A stretch of 11,541 nt of DNA from Actinomycetes bacterium. Its GTDB lineage: Bacteria > Actinomycetota > Actinomycetes > Mycobacteriales > Mycobacteriaceae. Below are positions 1-6,482 of the stretch, in pieces. The position numbers and the translations under genes were made by a program. Each line of letters opens with the position of its first letter. Position 1 is the first letter of the stretch. The DNA lies in contig JAEZDV010000081.1 of the NCBI GenBank assembly GCA_023417985.1, positions 1-11,541 of the forward strand, in the 5' to 3' direction. The notes beneath the pieces are model-generated. The model had not been told where the DNA came from. It made no database searches and saw only the letters and a list, made by a program, of their open reading frames with translations.

Positions 1-1542
1 GTCGAGGACCTGGTCGGTGTCCAGAGTCAGGTGGCCAAGCTCACCGAATGGCTCACACTCTCACTCGACGAACCCGAACTTCTCCGCACACTCGGTGCCT
101 CGCCGCACCTCGGCGTCCTCGTGACGGGTCCCGCGGGTGTCGGCAAGGCGACCTTCGTGCGATCGGTGCTCGGGGACCGGCGCGTCGTCGCACTCGACGG
201 ACCCGGAATCGGGGCGCTCGCGGCCGACGAACGTCTGCGCCGGGTGTCCACCGCCGTGCAGGACGTCCGCTCCGGCGGAGTCCTGGTGGTCACCGACGCC
301 GACGCGCTTCTGCCGTCCGACGCCGAACCCGTCGCCACCTTGATCCTCGACGAACTGCGGCGTGCAGTGGATACGCCCGGCGTCGCGCTCGTCGTCACCA
401 CCGCGCACCCCGACGATCTCGACGCGCGGGTACGGGCCCCCGAGATCTGCGACCGCGAACTGTCGCTGCCGCTCCCCGACGGCGCCACGCGACGCGCGTT
501 GCTCGACGTGCTCTTGCGCACCGTGCCCGCGACGCAACTCGACCTGTCGGCCGTCGCCGGTCGCACCCCCGGTTTCGTCGCCGCCGATCTCGCCGCGCTG
601 TGCCGTGAAGCCGCCCTCCGGGCTGCGTCGCGCGCGAGTCGTGAAAGAGACGACGAACCGAAACTCACGCAGGACGATCTGATGGGCGCACTCGACGTCA
701 TCCGTCCGTTGTCGCGGTCGGGAACGGAAGAACTCGCGATCGGCAGCGTCAGCCTCGACGACGTCGGGGACATGGTGGAGACCAAGCAGGCACTGACCGA
801 GGCCGTCCTCTGGCCGCTGCAGCACCCCGACTCGTTCGCCCGACTCGGCGTGGACCCGCCGCGGGGAGTATTGCTCTACGGGCCGCCCGGTTGCGGCAAG
901 ACCTACCTGGTCCGCGCGCTCGCGGGCAGCGGCCAACTGAGCGTGCATGCCGTCAAGGGCGCCGAGTTGATGGACAAATGGGTGGGCGCCTCGGAGAAGG
1001 CCGTGCGTGACCTCTTCCAGCGGGCACGCAACTCGGCCCCCGCGATGGTGTTCCTCGACGAAGTCGACGCGCTCGCTCCCCGGCGGGGGCAGAGTTCCGA
1101 TTCGGGTGTGGCCGATCGGGTGGTGGCAGCACTGCTCACCGAACTCGACGGCGTGGAACCGCTCCGCGATGTCGTAGTGGTGGCGGCAACCAACCGGCCC
1201 GATCTGATCGACCCGGCCTTGTTGCGTCCGGGCAGGCTCGAGCGTCTGGTCTTCGTGCCGCCGCCCGATGCCGAGGCCCGCGCTGCCATCCTCGCCACCG
1301 CCGCCCGGTCGGTCCCCCTGGCAGAGGACGTGAACCTCGACGATCTCGCGGAACAACTCGCCGGGTACTCCGCGGCGGATTGTTCCGCGCTGCTGCGGGA
1401 AGCGGCACTGGCGGCGATGCGCCGCAACGTCGATGCCGCCGTGGTGACCTCCGGCGACATGGCGGTCGCGCGAGAGAAGGTTCGGCCGTCGCTCGATCCG
1501 GTGCAGGTCGAGCACCTGCGTGCCTACGCCGAGGGTCGCTGA
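1..1542 (+). CDS. Cdc48/VCP-like tandem AAA ATPase, C-terminal part (5' end outside window)
   Basis: The reading frame is open from base 1, so this is the last 513 residues of a longer protein; family members such as M. tuberculosis Rv0435c are about 730 aa. Two AAA modules are visible (numbering from base 1). The first has Walker A GPAGVGKA (43-50) but a degenerate Walker B, VVTDAD (96-101), where the catalytic DE pair is expected, and a poor arginine-finger region. The second is canonical: Walker A GPPGCGKT (294-301), aromatic pore loop KWVG (326-329), Walker B FLDE (351-354), sensor-1 N398, and arginine fingers R409 and R412 in LLRPGR. AAA proteins of this type use ATP to unfold or remodel proteins in the cytosol; the substrate here is unknown. 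An internal GTG at 31 is an unlikely start because upstream codons align with the fold. The next gene follows 1 bp after the stop, implying co-transcription. Confidence 0.93.
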   Translation, partial: VEDLVGVQSQVAKLTEWLTLSLDEPELLRTLGASPHLGVLVTGPAGVGKATFVRSVLGDRRVVALDGPGIGALAADERLRRVSTAVQDVRSGGVLVVTDADALLPSDAEPVATLILDELRRAVDTPGVALVVTTAHPDDLDARVRAPEICDRELSLPLPDGATRRALLDVLLRTVPATQLDLSAVAGRTPGFVAADLAALCREAALRAASRASRERDDEPKLTQDDLMGALDVIRPLSRSGTEELAIGSVSLDDVGDMVETKQALTEAVLWPLQHPDSFARLGVDPPRGVLLYGPPGCGKTYLVRALAGSGQLSVHAVKGAELMDKWVGASEKAVRDLFQRARNSAPAMVFLDEVDALAPRRGQSSDSGVADRVVAALLTELDGVEPLRDVVVVAATNRPDLIDPALLRPGRLERLVFVPPPDAEARAAILATAARSVPLAEDVNLDDLAEQLAGYSAADCSALLREAALAAMRRNVDAAVVTSGDMAVAREKVRPSLDPVQVEHLRAYAEGR

Positions 1543-1543
1543 C

Positions 1544-2725
1544 GTGTCGCCCGCCCCGACCTCCGTGCGACTGGCCGATCCCGTGTCCACCCTCGCGGGT
1601 GCCGCTGCGGCGGCAGCGGCCGTGATGGTCGTGGCCGTCGGTGACTCCGTCCTGCCCGCAGGTATCCGCAACGACTACGCGCCCGTGGTGACCGCGGTGC
1701 TCGCGGTCCTCGCGGCGATCGGGTTGCAGCGGTCCGGGTCGCGCCGGACCGCCTGGGCGATCGGGGCGGGCGCCGTTCTCGTACTCGGCTCGGTGCGGTA
1801 CATCGTGCCGGTGGACGCGTCCTCCGAGACTCTCACCGTGGTGGGATTCGTCGCGGCCGCCACCAGCGGGGTGCTGCTCGGTGCGGCCGTCGCCGGCGCC
1901 TGGGGGGCTGTGAGCAACCAGGGTGCGCTGATCATCGGTGCCTGGGCGGCGTTCCTGACAGCGGCCGCCGTCGGTGGGCAGGTTCCCTTCGCGGTGATGC
2001 GCTGGACGGTGCCGCAATGGCTGCTCGCCGTCGCACTCGTTGTGCTCGTCGCGGCTGCTGTCATCGCCCGACCCGGGATGCGGGTGCAACGGCCCGACGC
2101 CCGGTTGTCGGTCGTCGCGGTGGTCGCCGCGTGCGCTCTCGCGCTCGGTTACCGGCTTCTCGGTGACCTCGTGACATCGCAGGCCGCGGCGGGTGCGGTA
2201 CGGATGTGGCTCGTCGCCGCGGTGTCACTCGTCGCGATCGTGATCGGAGCCGAACTCGTCGCGAGGCTGGTGCCGCCCGGTGATGCCCGGTTCGTACTCG
2301 CGGCGACCGGCGCGGTCGCCGCGGGATACCCGCTCGTCGTCGAACTGTGGGCCGACGCACAGTGGTGGGTTCTGCTCGTCACGGTGGGTGCAGTGATCGG
2401 GGGTGTGCGGATCGCGCGGTACTTCCCCTACGCCCTCGCGGGCTTGTCCGTCGCTGTGGTCGCGTCCGTGGCCACGGTGTGGTTTCCCGACGAGATCGGC
2501 GCCGGGATGCCCCTCTGGGTGCGTGCCGCGCTCGTCGCCGCGGGAACGGGTGCGGCACTCGCCGCGTCGCTACCGGGATCGGTGTCGATCGCGGCACTGG
2601 GGCTGTCGGTACCGGTGCCGTTGACGGCGGTGATCGGTGCGGTCTGGGTGCTGCCGGCCGATCCACGGTGGATCGTGCTCGCGCTCGCCGCGACCGTCGG
2701 TGCGTGCGCGTGGCAGGTGCGTTAG
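1544..2725 (+). CDS. Uncharacterised polytopic membrane protein, about 14 TM segments
   Basis: I do not recognise this 393-aa protein. It is almost entirely hydrophobic, rich in Ala, Val, Leu and Gly, and I count about 14 membrane-spanning stretches by eye, separated by very short loops such as QRSGSRR, RPGMRVQRPDAR and RYFPYA. No signal peptide cleavage site, catalytic motif or nucleotide-binding motif is visible. The GTG at 1544 is preferred because GAGGG (1531-1535) lies 8 bp upstream; a GTG at 1520 is in frame but overlaps the ATPase by 23 bp. The 1-bp gap to the AAA ATPase gene suggests one transcript and coupled translation. Codon use is high-GC throughout, like its neighbours, so there is no sign of recent transfer. 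A degenerate 14-TM transporter is possible, but no family motif supports it. That it is a real gene is likely; its function is unknown. Confidence 0.85.
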   Translation: MSPAPTSVRLADPVSTLAGAAAAAAAVMVVAVGDSVLPAGIRNDYAPVVTAVLAVLAAIGLQRSGSRRTAWAIGAGAVLVLGSVRYIVPVDASSETLTVVGFVAAATSGVLLGAAVAGAWGAVSNQGALIIGAWAAFLTAAAVGGQVPFAVMRWTVPQWLLAVALVVLVAAAVIARPGMRVQRPDARLSVVAVVAACALALGYRLLGDLVTSQAAAGAVRMWLVAAVSLVAIVIGAELVARLVPPGDARFVLAATGAVAAGYPLVVELWADAQWWVLLVTVGAVIGGVRIARYFPYALAGLSVAVVASVATVWFPDEIGAGMPLWVRAALVAAGTGAALAASLPGSVSIAALGLSVPVPLTAVIGAVWVLPADPRWIVLALAATVGACAWQVR

Positions 2726-2750
2726 GCCGGCACCGAAGCTCGTCGGTACG

Positions 2751-2781
2751 TCCAATTCGATGGTCGCCACGAGCAATTGGA
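2751..2781. repeat. Inverted repeat TCCAATT-N17-AATTGGA
   Basis: A perfect 7-bp inverted repeat with arms at 2751-2757 and 2775-2781 lies 26 bp after the stop of the membrane-protein gene. It has no T-tract and a long loop, so it is a poor intrinsic terminator; it could be an operator or chance. Confidence 0.35.
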
Positions 2782-2823
2782 GGCGCCGGACCGGCACGAA
2801 TTGCGAACGAGGCTCGTACCCGA

Positions 2824-2854
2824 TTCGCAAGCGTGCGAAGACAGCCGCTAAGAT
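2824..2854 (+). promoter_or_regulatory. Candidate Mrp operon promoter with overlapping 6-4-6 dyad
   Basis: TAAGAT (2849-2854) fits the actinobacterial -10 pattern TANNNT. The -35 region (about 2824-2831) is not close to TTGACA; TTCGCA at 2824-2829 would leave a 19-bp spacer. That same hexamer is the left arm of a perfect dyad TTCGCA-AGCG-TGCGAA (2824-2839), placed between the -35 and -10 elements where a repressor would block RNA polymerase. A further TTGCGAA half-site at 2801-2807 is inverted relative to the TTCGCAA at 2824-2830. The dyad is seen directly; the promoter and operator roles are inferred. Confidence 0.42.
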
Positions 2855-2860
2855 GGACTC

Positions 2861-2892
2861 ATTCCGTTTAGCCCGCCGAGGGCGGAACGAAT
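2861..2892 (+). promoter_or_regulatory. Possible structured segment at the start of the mrpA leader
   Basis: If the -10 at 2849 is used, transcription would begin near 2861. Two mutually exclusive stems can form here: CCGCC (2873-2877) with GGCGG (2881-2885), and TTCCG (2862-2866) with CGGAA (2883-2887). Short GC stems are frequent in this base composition, and no known riboswitch consensus is recognisable, so any regulatory role is speculative. Confidence 0.2.
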
Positions 2893-3000
2893 GCATGTCG
2901 GGGCGTCCCGCGTTTCGGCATTATGCCGCATTTCTTGACAAACCTGCTACGCCACAATCAGTTGAACACCGCCGCCTGGCTCGACCCCGACGGAGTGCCT

Positions 3001-5838
3001 TTGCTCGCCATACTCTTCGCTCACGCGGTAGCCGCACTGCTGGCACCGTCTCTGGTCAGAGTCATGGGGAGAAATGCGTTCCTGCCGTTGGCGCTCGTTC
3101 CGCTGGGCAGCCTGGGCTGGGTCATCGCGCACTGGGGTACCGAACAGCGGGTCCAGATTCCGTGGGCGACGGCGCTGTCGATGGATATCGATCTCCGGTT
3201 CGACGCACTCGCGTCGATCATGTGCCTGCTGGTGCTGGGCATCGGATCGCTGATCCTGCTCTATTGCTCCCGCTATTTCGAAGACGACGAGCCTCGACTC
3301 GGGCTGTTCGCCGCCGAGATGGTCGCCTTCGCCGGCGTCATGTTCGGCCTGGTCGTCAGCGACAACATGCTTCTGCTCTACATATTCTGGGAACTGACGA
3401 CGGTGTTGTCGTTCCTGTTGGTGGGGCACTACGCGGAACGCGCCTCGAGCCGGCGTGCCGCGACGCAGGCGCTGCTGGTCACAACCGCGGGCGGTCTTGC
3501 GATGCTCGTAGGCATCATCATCCTCGGGCAGATGGTGGGTAGCTACAACCTGTCGGCAGTCGTGGATGCGGCACCGGACGGATGGCTGGCAGGCGTCGCG
3601 GTCGTACTGGTCCTCATCGGCGCACTGTCGAAATCTGCGGTCGTACCGCTCCACTTCTGGCTGCCGGGCGCAATGGCAGCTCCCACCCCGGTCTCCGGCT
3701 ACCTGCACGCCGCGGCAATGGTCAAGGCCGGCATCTACCTCGTTGCACGCCTCGCACCCGGATTCGCCGACAGCGCGGCGTGGCGGCCGATCGTGATCGG
3801 CCTCGGACTCGCGTCGATGATCCTTGCCGGCTGGCGGGCGTTCCGCGCGTTCGACCTCAAGCTCATCCTCGCGTTCGGCACGGTCAGCCAGCTCGGGTTC
3901 CTCACCGCCCTCGTCGGTATCGGGAGTAGGGAGGCAGCGCTCGCCGGGCTGACCATGGTCATCGCGCACGCGATGTTCAAAGCCTGTCTGTTCATGGTCG
4001 TCGGCATCATCGACCACTCGACGGGCACCCGCGACATCCGCAAACTCGCTCACCTCGGCAAAGCCACTCCGCTGCTCGCGGGCGTCGCGGTGCTGGCGGC
4101 CGCCAGCATGGCCGGTCTGCCACCACTCATCGGGTTCGTCGCGAAGGAAGCTGCCCTCGAAGGAGCGCTCGTCGCCGACGTCCTTCCCGACTGGGCGAGG
4201 ACGGCGACCACCGCCGGCATCGTGGCAGGATCGATCCTCACGCTCGCGTACAGCATCCGGTTCATCTGGGGTGCGTTCGGCCGCAAACAACTCAAGCGCC
4301 CGAGTCCGGCAGTCCAGAACGTGCACGCCCCCGGGTGGTTGCTGATGTCGGCGCCGACCGCGCTCGCCGTCGCCGGTCTCGCAGCGGGGTTCGGCTCGTC
4401 GTGGATCGACCACCTGGTCACCCCGTACGCCGACACGTTGCCGTCCGGTCTCTCGAAGCCCTACCACCTCGCGCTGTGGCACGGGTTCACCCTGCCGCTG
4501 GGCCTCACCGCGGTGGTGATAGCCGGCGGCACCGCCCTGTTCCTCGCGCATCGCACCATCGCGCGACTCAAGTTCGAGCATCCGCCGCTCGGCAATGCGG
4601 ATCGGATGTACGACTCGACGCTGCGCGGTATGGACGCCCTCTCGCTGCGCCTGACCGGCTTCCTCCAGCGTGGTTCGTTGCCGCTCACACAGGCGACGAT
4701 CCTCGTCACGCTGGCACTGCTCCCGACTGTGCTCATGTTCGTGTTCGGGCTGAGCACGATGCCGGAAACGATGCTCTGGGACACCCCGTGGGAACTCGCG
4801 GTCGGCGTCATCATCGCCGGTGCCGCAATCACCGCGACCGTCCTCCGGAACCGGCTCGGCGGGGTCCTGGTCGTCGGTGTCACCGGCTACGGGCTCGGGC
4901 TGCTCTTCGCGATGCACGGCGCACCCGACCTCGCGCTGACACAGTTCCTCGTCGAGACCGTCACCCTCGTCATGTTCGTGCTGGTGCTGCGCAAGCTGCC
5001 GGCGGAGACCGACCCCGCGACCGACGCCCAGAGCAGGCTGCCGCGCGCACTGCTGGGCATCGTGGTCGGGCTCGTCGTCACGGGTATCGGTGTGTACGCC
5101 GTCGCCGCGCGCAGTGCCGACCCCATCTCGCTGCTGCTTCCCGACGCCGCGTACGACATCGGCAACGGCAAGAACGTCGTCAACGTGCTCCTCGTCGACA
5201 TCCGCGCCTGGGACACCCTCGGGGAGATCTCGGTGCTGCTGGTCGCCGCCACGGGCGTGGCCAGCCTGGTGTTCCGTACCCGGCGCTTCGGCACCGCACC
5301 CCGGGTCTCGGACGCTCCCGCCGCCCAGCTCGACGCGGCGTCCGCGAGCAACGAGACCACGTGGCTGCTGGGCGGAGACCTCATCGACCCGCGGTACCGG
5401 TCGCTCGTCCTCGAAGTCACGACCCGTCTGGTGTTCCCCACCATGATGGTGCTGTCCATCTACTTCTACTTCTCCGGGCACAACGCCCCCGGCGGTGGTT
5501 TCGCCGGCGGGCTCGTCGCAGGCTTGGCGCTCGTGCTGCGTTATCTGGCCGGAGGACGCTACGAGCTCGGAGAGGCGGTTCCCATCGACGCCGGCAAGAT
5601 TCTCGGACTCGGTCTGACCCTCGCTGCCGGGACGGCCCTGGTGTCCGTGCTGCTCGGCGCCCCCGCACTGTCGTCGGCGACCCTGCAGTTCACCCTGCCG
5701 GTACTCGGTGACATCAAGATCGTGACGGCCCTGTTCTTCGATCTCGGTGTGTATCTGATCGTCGTCGGCCTGATCCTCGACGTGCTGCGCAGTCTCGGCG
5801 CGCGACTCGACGCCGAGGTCGTGGGGGCGAATCGATGA
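3001..5838 (+). CDS. mrpA: Mrp-type Na+/H+ antiporter subunit A fused to subunit B
   Basis: This 945-aa polytopic protein is the large subunit of the Mrp (Mnh) cation/proton antiporter in the cell membrane. The N-terminal two thirds are the NuoL-like proton-translocating core: E131 in FWEL, K211 in LSKSAVVPLHFWLPGAM, H236 and K242 in the following helix, K327 in HAMFKACLF and K382 in FVAKEAALEG are all present. Residues about 605-760 form the MbhD/MbhE-like region typical of MrpA C-termini (GAPDLALTQFLVET, then NVLLVDIRAWDTLGE). Residues about 803-930 are a complete MrpB domain (SIYFYFSGHNAPGGGFAGG), explaining both the length (MrpA alone is about 800 aa) and the absence of a separate mrpB. 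The TTG start is chosen because GGAG lies 5 bp upstream and the protein then begins MLAILFAHAV as expected for the family; alternatives are GTG 2995 and ATG 2923. The stop overlaps mrpC by 4 bp. Confidence 0.95.
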   Translation: MLAILFAHAVAALLAPSLVRVMGRNAFLPLALVPLGSLGWVIAHWGTEQRVQIPWATALSMDIDLRFDALASIMCLLVLGIGSLILLYCSRYFEDDEPRLGLFAAEMVAFAGVMFGLVVSDNMLLLYIFWELTTVLSFLLVGHYAERASSRRAATQALLVTTAGGLAMLVGIIILGQMVGSYNLSAVVDAAPDGWLAGVAVVLVLIGALSKSAVVPLHFWLPGAMAAPTPVSGYLHAAAMVKAGIYLVARLAPGFADSAAWRPIVIGLGLASMILAGWRAFRAFDLKLILAFGTVSQLGFLTALVGIGSREAALAGLTMVIAHAMFKACLFMVVGIIDHSTGTRDIRKLAHLGKATPLLAGVAVLAAASMAGLPPLIGFVAKEAALEGALVADVLPDWARTATTAGIVAGSILTLAYSIRFIWGAFGRKQLKRPSPAVQNVHAPGWLLMSAPTALAVAGLAAGFGSSWIDHLVTPYADTLPSGLSKPYHLALWHGFTLPLGLTAVVIAGGTALFLAHRTIARLKFEHPPLGNADRMYDSTLRGMDALSLRLTGFLQRGSLPLTQATILVTLALLPTVLMFVFGLSTMPETMLWDTPWELAVGVIIAGAAITATVLRNRLGGVLVVGVTGYGLGLLFAMHGAPDLALTQFLVETVTLVMFVLVLRKLPAETDPATDAQSRLPRALLGIVVGLVVTGIGVYAVAARSADPISLLLPDAAYDIGNGKNVVNVLLVDIRAWDTLGEISVLLVAATGVASLVFRTRRFGTAPRVSDAPAAQLDAASASNETTWLLGGDLIDPRYRSLVLEVTTRLVFPTMMVLSIYFYFSGHNAPGGGFAGGLVAGLALVLRYLAGGRYELGEAVPIDAGKILGLGLTLAAGTALVSVLLGAPALSSATLQFTLPVLGDIKIVTALFFDLGVYLIVVGLILDVLRSLGARLDAEVVGANR

Positions 5839-6482
5839 TGGCCGCGAACCTCACCCTCATGGGCATCGTCGGGGTGCTCGTCGCGTGCGGTGTCTACATG
5901 CTCCTCGAACGCAGCATCATCAAGATGCTGCTGGGTCTGCTGCTCATCGGCAACGGCATCAATCTGCTGATCCTCACTCTCGCCGGCCCGTCGGGCAAAG
6001 CTCCGATCGTCGGCACCGAAAGCACGCTGCACGAGGAGATGGCCGACCCACTCGGGCAGGCGATGATCCTGACGTCCATCGTGATCACGATGGGTATCGC
6101 GGCATTCGTGCTGGCCCTGACCTACCGGTCGTACACCTTCCGTGCCCGCGACGAGATCGAGAACGACCCCGAGGACGCTTTGGTGTCGCAGCGGCGCAGT
6201 CCGGCCGAAGCCCCGGCGCGCGACCGTTCCGACGACCCGGTCACCGGCGAGCCCAGCAAGAGCGGCGACGCCTTCGACGCGGAGGGCAACCCGATCCCGC
6301 TCGAGGCGCTCACCAATATCGAGGACCTCGAGGTCTACGAGGACCTCCACGACGGCGACTTCGACGATCCCACCGACTCCGCCTACGACCCGGTCCACAC
6401 CGGGGCGGAACCGGACGCCGACGGATCCGGCGACAGCACAGAGAAGGACGACGACACGCGAGGGAAGGGTGAGCGCCGATGA
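5835..6482 (+). CDS. mrpC: Mrp antiporter subunit C with long acidic C-terminal tail
   Basis: Residues 1 to about 104 are a NuoK-like three-helix membrane protein, the MrpC/MnhC subunit, with the family segments GLLLIGNGINLLIL (34-47) and DPLGQAMILTSIVITMGIAA (71-90). In the Mrp complex it packs against the MrpA and MrpD cores. Usual MrpC proteins are about 110-120 aa; this one is 215 aa because of a tail of about 110 residues, rich in Asp, Glu, Pro and Ser, with no hydrophobic stretch, predicted by composition to be disordered and probably cytoplasmic. The tail is in frame and its stop overlaps mrpD by 4 bp, so it is not a frameshift artefact. The start ATG overlaps the mrpA stop, with GGGGG (5823-5827) 7 bp upstream; a second ATG follows immediately at 5838. 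Confidence 0.94.
   Translation: MMAANLTLMGIVGVLVACGVYMLLERSIIKMLLGLLLIGNGINLLILTLAGPSGKAPIVGTESTLHEEMADPLGQAMILTSIVITMGIAAFVLALTYRSYTFRARDEIENDPEDALVSQRRSPAEAPARDRSDDPVTGEPSKSGDAFDAEGNPIPLEALTNIEDLEVYEDLHDGDFDDPTDSAYDPVHTGAEPDADGSGDSTEKDDDTRGKGERR

Larger units (their letters stand above)
2726..3000 (+). other. Intergenic spacer and presumed leader of the Mrp operon
   Basis: This 275-bp spacer is less GC-rich than its neighbours and carries no convincing ORF of its own. Seen in order: an inverted repeat TCCAATT/AATTGGA (2751-2781), three copies of the hexamer TGCGAA (2802-2807, 2824-2829 inverted, 2834-2839), a TAAGAT -10-like hexamer (2849-2854), small GC hairpins (2873-2885 and 2899-2910), an isolated TTGACA (2935-2940), and a GGAG Shine-Dalgarno (2992-2995) before the chosen TTG start. 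No T-rich intrinsic terminator for the upstream pair of genes is visible. The ATG at 2923 opens a continuous frame into mrpA, so the last 78 bp could instead encode an N-terminal extension; codons there (ACA, CTA, AAT, TTG) are unlike the rest of the gene, which argues against it. Confidence 0.55.

Noticed and set aside
61..1671. A 536-codon reverse-strand open frame opposite the AAA ATPase
   Set aside because: It has low-complexity, His/Gly/Arg-rich composition, no motif, and overlaps two well-supported forward genes.
1544..2725. Assignment of the membrane protein to the major facilitator superfamily
   Set aside because: The helix count is compatible, but the conserved loop motif of that superfamily and other signatures are not visible.
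2935..2963. A strong promoter based on TTGACA at 2935-2940
   Set aside because: At 16-18 bp spacing the -10 position reads about TCAGTT, which fits neither TATAAT nor TANNNT well; recorded as an isolated -35 match only.
2726..3000. A riboswitch (for example c-di-AMP or Na+ sensing) in the mrpA leader
   Set aside because: Only short, common GC stems are visible and I cannot match any conserved riboswitch core; a covariance-model search (Rfam) would be decisive.
2947..5481. An 844-codon open frame on the reverse strand opposite mrpA
   Set aside because: It is a shadow of GC-rich coding sequence: its translation is rich in Arg, Asp, Glu, Gly and His with no domain, while the opposite strand encodes an unmistakable MrpA.
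6140..6482. A frameshift creating the unusual MrpC tail
   Set aside because: The tail keeps the coding-frame codon bias and ends with an exact ATGA overlap with mrpD, as at the other operon junctions.
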